Source: Roseiarcus sp035308145
GTDB taxonomy: Bacteria; Pseudomonadota; Alphaproteobacteria; Rhizobiales; Beijerinckiaceae
Assembly (NCBI GenBank): GCA_035308145.1
Contig: DATGHD010000360.1
Location: 1-8,494 of the forward strand
Reading direction: 5' to 3'
Length of the DNA stretch: 8,494 nucleotides
Position numbers and translations under genes: made by a program. This document shows, piece after piece, positions 5,777-8,494 of the stretch. The notes beneath the pieces were generated by a model, which was not told the origin of the DNA, ran no database searches, and worked only from the letters and a program-made list of their open reading frames with translations. Positions within the stretch are counted from its first letter, which is position 1, and every line of letters begins with the position of its first letter.

Positions 5777-5954
5777 CTTCCTTTCCTCTCTCGATGATGC
5801 GCCGGCCTTTCGCTTTTTCGCGGCTCCGGGACGTTCTTCGGGCGCCAATTTGCGCTCCGCAAGAGCATCGCGTTTCGCCCCGGTCAAGCCCGTTCCGCAG
5901 CGGACCACAACCCGTGGGTGAGACGGCTTACTTTGGGGACAAGGCGGGCTAGAG
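5777..5954 (-). other. Intergenic gap between sulfotransferase and AnmK-like genes
   Basis: This 178-base gap holds the good purine-rich ribosome binding region of the AnmK-like gene next to 5776. I see no clear promoter, no tRNA and no strong terminator for the sulfotransferase gene. A short imperfect hairpin CCCACGGGTTGTGG (minus strand, about 5916-5903) has no T run after it. Confidence 0.5.
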
Positions 5955-6980
5955 TCAGAAACCCCGGCGGAGTTTCAGGCCGATCCTCCGGCCAAAAATC
6001 CTTTCGCGCCAATTTATCGCGCCACCTGCGTTCAGTGGGCGAACAATCGAGCGAATCTTTGCGGCCGCGCCCGTTGACGCAACAAGATTGCGAGCAGACG
6101 CCCCGTAGGCGGAGTCGTACGCCGCTTGGATTCGATCGAAGAGGGCAGGGTCCATCGCGCGGCTCGAGCACGCGCTCCGGACAGCCGAATAGACCGGATC
6201 AACCCACGCCCTCCAAAGCTCGCTTTCGGGCGCTACGCCGTCGGCGGCGCGATGATGACGATGACTCGTCGATAAGAAGCGGTCGACTTCGGTTTCTGCG
6301 CCAACCGACCAGCAAGGCCAGACAAGCTGGAAAGACTCGCTCAGTCGAATCGCCGTTTCACGCCAGTCGCTCAATAGGTCATCGTAATGCACATAAGTAC
6401 GCGGGTGCGATCTGGTCCATCGTTCAGCAGCGATATGATAACGCACGAACAACAAGGCTGCGCGATCGGGGCGCCAAGGCTCGCCGGAATGACGCTGATG
6501 TTCGCGCCAAGCCATGGATTGAACGATCTCGACGGGGTTTCGGACAGCGATAACGGCCTTGCAAGCAAATCCGAGTTCGTCCAGGGCGCGCGACCAGAGG
6601 GGAAACAACAGGCTGAGTCGAGGATCTTTGACGACAATCAGCGGGGCGTCGCCATATTCCGCAACGACGATTCGTTTGATTCTTTTTACGCAAGCGCGCG
6701 CCGGCGGCGAATCGAACCAGCCCTCGGGGGGACCCGCGAGGCCGCTCCAGTGGCTATGTACGCTCGTGAGAATCTTGTCATGCAGCGCGACAACCCGACT
6801 GGGCTCCCAAAAACCCGTTTCATTGTCAAAGGCCGGCGACAGGAGATTTCGCGGCAGGGCCGCGCCGAGCAAGCTAATGACGCGCGTTAAGGCGGAAGTG
6901 CCGCTGCGATGCATTCCCGCGACAAGAATAGCGGTCTTCGAGACCGGCTTTGCGTCGGTTGCATCAGCAAGTAGCGCCAC
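5955..6980 (-). CDS. Sulfotransferase family protein
   Basis: 341 residues. PAPS-dependent sulfotransferase fold: strand and 5'-phosphosulfate loop VAGMHRSGTSALTR (20-33), in the bacterial glycan-type form; FDNETGFWEP (51-60); VKDPRLSLLFPLW (117-129); and the 3'-phosphate binding segment AVRNPVEIVQSM (145-156), with R147 and S155 as expected ligands. A helix-linked YDDLLSDW follows at 199-206. Related proteins are often found in polysaccharide or lipooligosaccharide loci and transfer sulfate to sugars. The actual acceptor is unknown, and no PAPS-synthesis or glycan genes are visible here. No signal peptide or membrane segment: cytoplasmic. The start is GTG at 6980 with only a weak GGGA 8 bases upstream, so the N-terminus is less certain; the first 15 residues are not conserved. 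GC counted on six sampled 60-base lines is about 53-63%, against 62-75% in sampled housekeeping and SDR lines, suggesting later acquisition. Confidence 0.88.
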   Translation of the reverse strand: MALLADATDAKPVSKTAILVAGMHRSGTSALTRVISLLGAALPRNLLSPAFDNETGFWEPSRVVALHDKILTSVHSHWSGLAGPPEGWFDSPPARACVKRIKRIVVAEYGDAPLIVVKDPRLSLLFPLWSRALDELGFACKAVIAVRNPVEIVQSMAWREHQRHSGEPWRPDRAALLFVRYHIAAERWTRSHPRTYVHYDDLLSDWRETAIRLSESFQLVWPCWSVGAETEVDRFLSTSHRHHRAADGVAPESELWRAWVDPVYSAVRSACSSRAMDPALFDRIQAAYDSAYGASARNLVASTGAAAKIRSIVRPLNAGGAINWRERIFGRRIGLKLRRGF

Positions 6981-7215
6981 AAGCCGAGTCCCATCCGTCT
7001 CATCGCTTCCTCAATCGAACAAGCAATGATCTTTGGCGGGCGAATCACCGCCCCCCGAGGCAGTCGGGTCGAGGATATCGGTCTTTGAAAATCACATTGA
7101 TCAACTTGTCGAGAGGGGCGTCTGATCGACGGGCCGCATGCGCTCTGCGTCGAGAAGCGCCGCAATTTCTGTGGTCTTGAGTTTTATGGCGGGGTTGCGC
7201 TGGGTCCGATCGGTG

Positions 7216-7243
7216 TTCGCCTTCCCCTCAAATCAGCTATGCT
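7216..7243 (+). promoter_or_regulatory. Weak candidate promoter of the glutamate synthase-like gene
   Basis: TATGCT at 7238-7243 resembles a -10 box, with TTCGCC at 7216-7221 and a 16-base spacer as a poor -35. It lies about 29 bases before the TTG start. Match quality is low; it is recorded only because the location is right. Confidence 0.25.
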
Positions 7244-7258
7244 GCCGAAAACCTGCCT

Positions 7259-7265
7259 GGGGAGG
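7259..7265 (+). promoter_or_regulatory. Ribosome binding site that decides the TTG start at 7272
   Basis: GGGGAGG is followed by six bases and TTG. No in-frame ATG occurs before codon 32, which would lie after the first membrane segment. The site therefore strongly supports TTG at 7272 as the start. Confidence 0.7.
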
Positions 7266-7271
7266 CTATCT

Positions 7272-8494
7272 TTGAACGCTCTGGCTCTCGCCTTCTCCCA
7301 TCGTTTCATCGTCCTGACGCTGAGCATTCTGATCACGCTGACGCTCGCCCTGCTGATTGCGGCGATGCCGCATTCGCGCTGGGACCTGCTCCTCGGCGTC
7401 GCCCTGGCGGCTTTTGCGGGGCTCTCCGCGCTCGGCGTGCGCGATCTCTTCCAGACCCGGCACGCTGTCCTGCGCAATTATCCAATCTCGGCGCATCTGC
7501 GCTTCCTCCTCGAAGAGATACGGCCGGAAATGCGCCAATATTTCTTCGAGAGCGAAAAGGACGGGCTGCCGTTCAGCCGCGACGAGCGGGCGATCGTCTA
7601 TCAGCGCGCGAAGCTGCAGCTCGACAAACGTCCCTTCGGTTCGCAATTCGACGTCTATGCGCAAGGCTATGAATGGTTGCGCCACTCGCTGGCCCCGAAG
7701 CCGATGGACAACCGGCATTTCCGCGTCGATATCGGCGGCGCGGAATGCGCCAAGCCCTATTCGATTTCGGTGTTCAACATTTCGGCGATGAGCTTCGGCG
7801 CGCTCAGCGCCAATGCGGTGCGCGCGCTCAACAAGGGCGCGGCCAAGGGCGGCTTCGCGCATGATACAGGCGAGGGCGGTTTTTCTCCGTACCATCGCGA
7901 GAACGGCGGCGACACCATCTGGGAGATCGGCTCAGGCTATTTCGGCTGCCGCAACCTCGACGGCTCGTTCAACCCTGAGAAATTCGCCGCCGTCGCCGCC
8001 GAGCCGCAAATCAAGATGATCGAGATCAAGCTCAGCCAGGGCGCGAAGCCCGGTCACGGCGGCGTGCTGCCGGCCGCTAAAGTCTCGGCGGAAATCGCCG
8101 CGATCCGCGGCGTCGAGCGGGGCAAGGACTGCATCTCGCCGGCCCGCCATCCCGCGTTTTCAAGCCCACGCGAAATGATGGCTTTCGTCGCGAAGCTGCG
8201 CGCGCTCTCCGGCGGCAAGCCAGTCGGCTTCAAGCTTTGCCTCGGCCACCCCTGGGAGTTCCTGGCGATCTGCAAGGCGATGATCGAGGACGCGACCTAC
8301 CCGGACTTCATCGTGGTCGACGGCAAGGAGGGCGGCACGGGCGCGGCGCCGATCGAATTCATGGACCGGCTCGGCATGCCGATGCGCGACGGCCTCGTCT
8401 TCGTCCATAACGCGATCACCGGCATCGGCGCCAGAAATCGGATCAAGATCGGCTGTTCTGGCAAGATCACCAACGCTTTCGACATCGCCAGAGC
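7272..8494 (+). CDS. FMN-binding glutamate synthase family protein, membrane-anchored, 3' end cut by window
   Basis: 407 codons are visible and the frame is open to the window edge; relatives are about 500-540 residues. Residues 12-33 and 38-56 form two hydrophobic segments, an N-terminal membrane anchor. From about residue 145 it matches the FMN-binding (central) domain of the glutamate synthase large subunit: ISAMSFGALSANAV (170-183), HDTGEGGFSPYH (197-208), KLSQGAKPGHGGVLPAAKV (253-271), ISPARHPAFSSP (288-299), VVDGKEGGTGAAP (348-360) and GCSGKIT (394-400). These are the TIM-barrel FMN and 2-oxoglutarate site motifs. There is no N-terminal glutamine amidotransferase domain, so it cannot itself release ammonia from glutamine. 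The Cys cluster usual for the 3Fe-4S centre would lie beyond the window. The start is TTG behind GGGGAGG. The physiological reaction of these stand-alone proteins is not settled; glutamate synthesis is inferred from the domain only. Confidence 0.93.
   Translation, partial: MNALALAFSHRFIVLTLSILITLTLALLIAAMPHSRWDLLLGVALAAFAGLSALGVRDLFQTRHAVLRNYPISAHLRFLLEEIRPEMRQYFFESEKDGLPFSRDERAIVYQRAKLQLDKRPFGSQFDVYAQGYEWLRHSLAPKPMDNRHFRVDIGGAECAKPYSISVFNISAMSFGALSANAVRALNKGAAKGGFAHDTGEGGFSPYHRENGGDTIWEIGSGYFGCRNLDGSFNPEKFAAVAAEPQIKMIEIKLSQGAKPGHGGVLPAAKVSAEIAAIRGVERGKDCISPARHPAFSSPREMMAFVAKLRALSGGKPVGFKLCLGHPWEFLAICKAMIEDATYPDFIVVDGKEGGTGAAPIEFMDRLGMPMRDGLVFVHNAITGIGARNRIKIGCSGKITNAFDIAR

Larger units (their letters stand above)
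6981..7271. other. Divergent intergenic region between sulfotransferase and glutamate synthase-like genes
   Basis: 291 bases with lower GC (52-60% in three sampled lines) than most of the window. It should contain the promoters of both divergent genes. I see no RNA gene, no convincing ORF and no terminator. The only small symmetric element is TTGATCAA at 7097-7104. On the minus strand TTGATC there is followed after about 18 bases by CGATAT, a weak possible promoter for the sulfotransferase gene. Confidence 0.5.

Noticed and set aside
5777..5908. 44-residue N-terminal extension of the AnmK-like protein
   Set aside because: AnmK proteins begin at the first strand (here LALGLNSGSS). The ATG at 5776 has a purine-rich SD directly upstream, and the extension is charged and motif-free.
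6887..7165. 92-codon - strand frame running into the start of the sulfotransferase gene, a possible N-terminal extension by frameshift
   Set aside because: It is in another frame. The sulfotransferase already starts just before its conserved phosphosulfate loop, and the upstream translation has no recognisable domain. A sequencing frameshift cannot be fully excluded.
7266..7895. 209-codon open frame on the - strand opposite the glutamate synthase-like gene
   Set aside because: Arg/Glu/Gln-rich low-complexity translation with no motif, lying fully antisense to a strongly supported gene.
1..8494. Mobile elements, CRISPR arrays, toxin-antitoxin or phage-defence genes
   Set aside because: No transposase or integrase motifs, no regularly spaced direct repeats other than the 18-bp coding repeat, and no defence-family signatures were seen on either strand.

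Overview
This is a GC-rich window with the gene families, Shine-Dalgarno use and 6S RNA type of an alphaproteobacterium, most likely Hyphomicrobiales (Rhizobiales). A methanotroph or related Methylocystaceae/Beijerinckiaceae genome would fit, but the family level is a guess. It looks like ordinary chromosome. No phage, insertion sequence, CRISPR array or tRNA was found.

Layout: (1) Positions 1-378, + strand: a small exported Trp/Gly/Cys-rich protein with a textbook ribosome binding site and its own intrinsic terminator. (2) Positions 385-3663, - strand: a conserved housekeeping block. In transcription order it holds a 6S RNA gene that has no protein annotation, 5-formyltetrahydrofolate cyclo-ligase, a YmdB-type metallophosphoesterase, an unrecognised exported protein, and the YebC/PmpR regulator. 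6S RNA directly upstream of the cyclo-ligase gene is the classical ssrS-ygfA (fau) arrangement. (3) Positions 3772-6980, - strand: an accessory-looking stretch. In transcription order it holds a sulfotransferase, a divergent anhydro-N-acetylmuramic acid kinase (AnmK) paralogue, and a FabG-like short-chain dehydrogenase. The sulfotransferase and the DNA upstream of it have visibly lower GC than the housekeeping genes. (4) Positions 7272-8494, + strand: the first 407 codons of a membrane-anchored FMN-binding glutamate synthase-family protein, cut by the window end. It starts with TTG behind a strong ribosome binding site.

How the genes relate: the 6S RNA-cyclo-ligase-phosphoesterase-exported protein-YebC genes are closely spaced and probably partly co-transcribed, linking stationary-phase RNA polymerase control, folate metabolism and RNA/translation functions. 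YebC also seems to have its own promoter. AnmK and the dehydrogenase are 55 bases apart and probably form an operon. The sulfotransferase lies 178 bases upstream on the same strand. The glutamate synthase-like gene diverges from it across a 291-base intergenic region.

The points most worth a second look are the AnmK paralogue, in which several otherwise near-invariant active-site motif residues are changed (including the presumed catalytic Asp to Glu); the unannotated 6S RNA; the low-GC orphan sulfotransferase; and the small secreted repeat protein. I found no convincing evidence of a wholly new multi-gene system.
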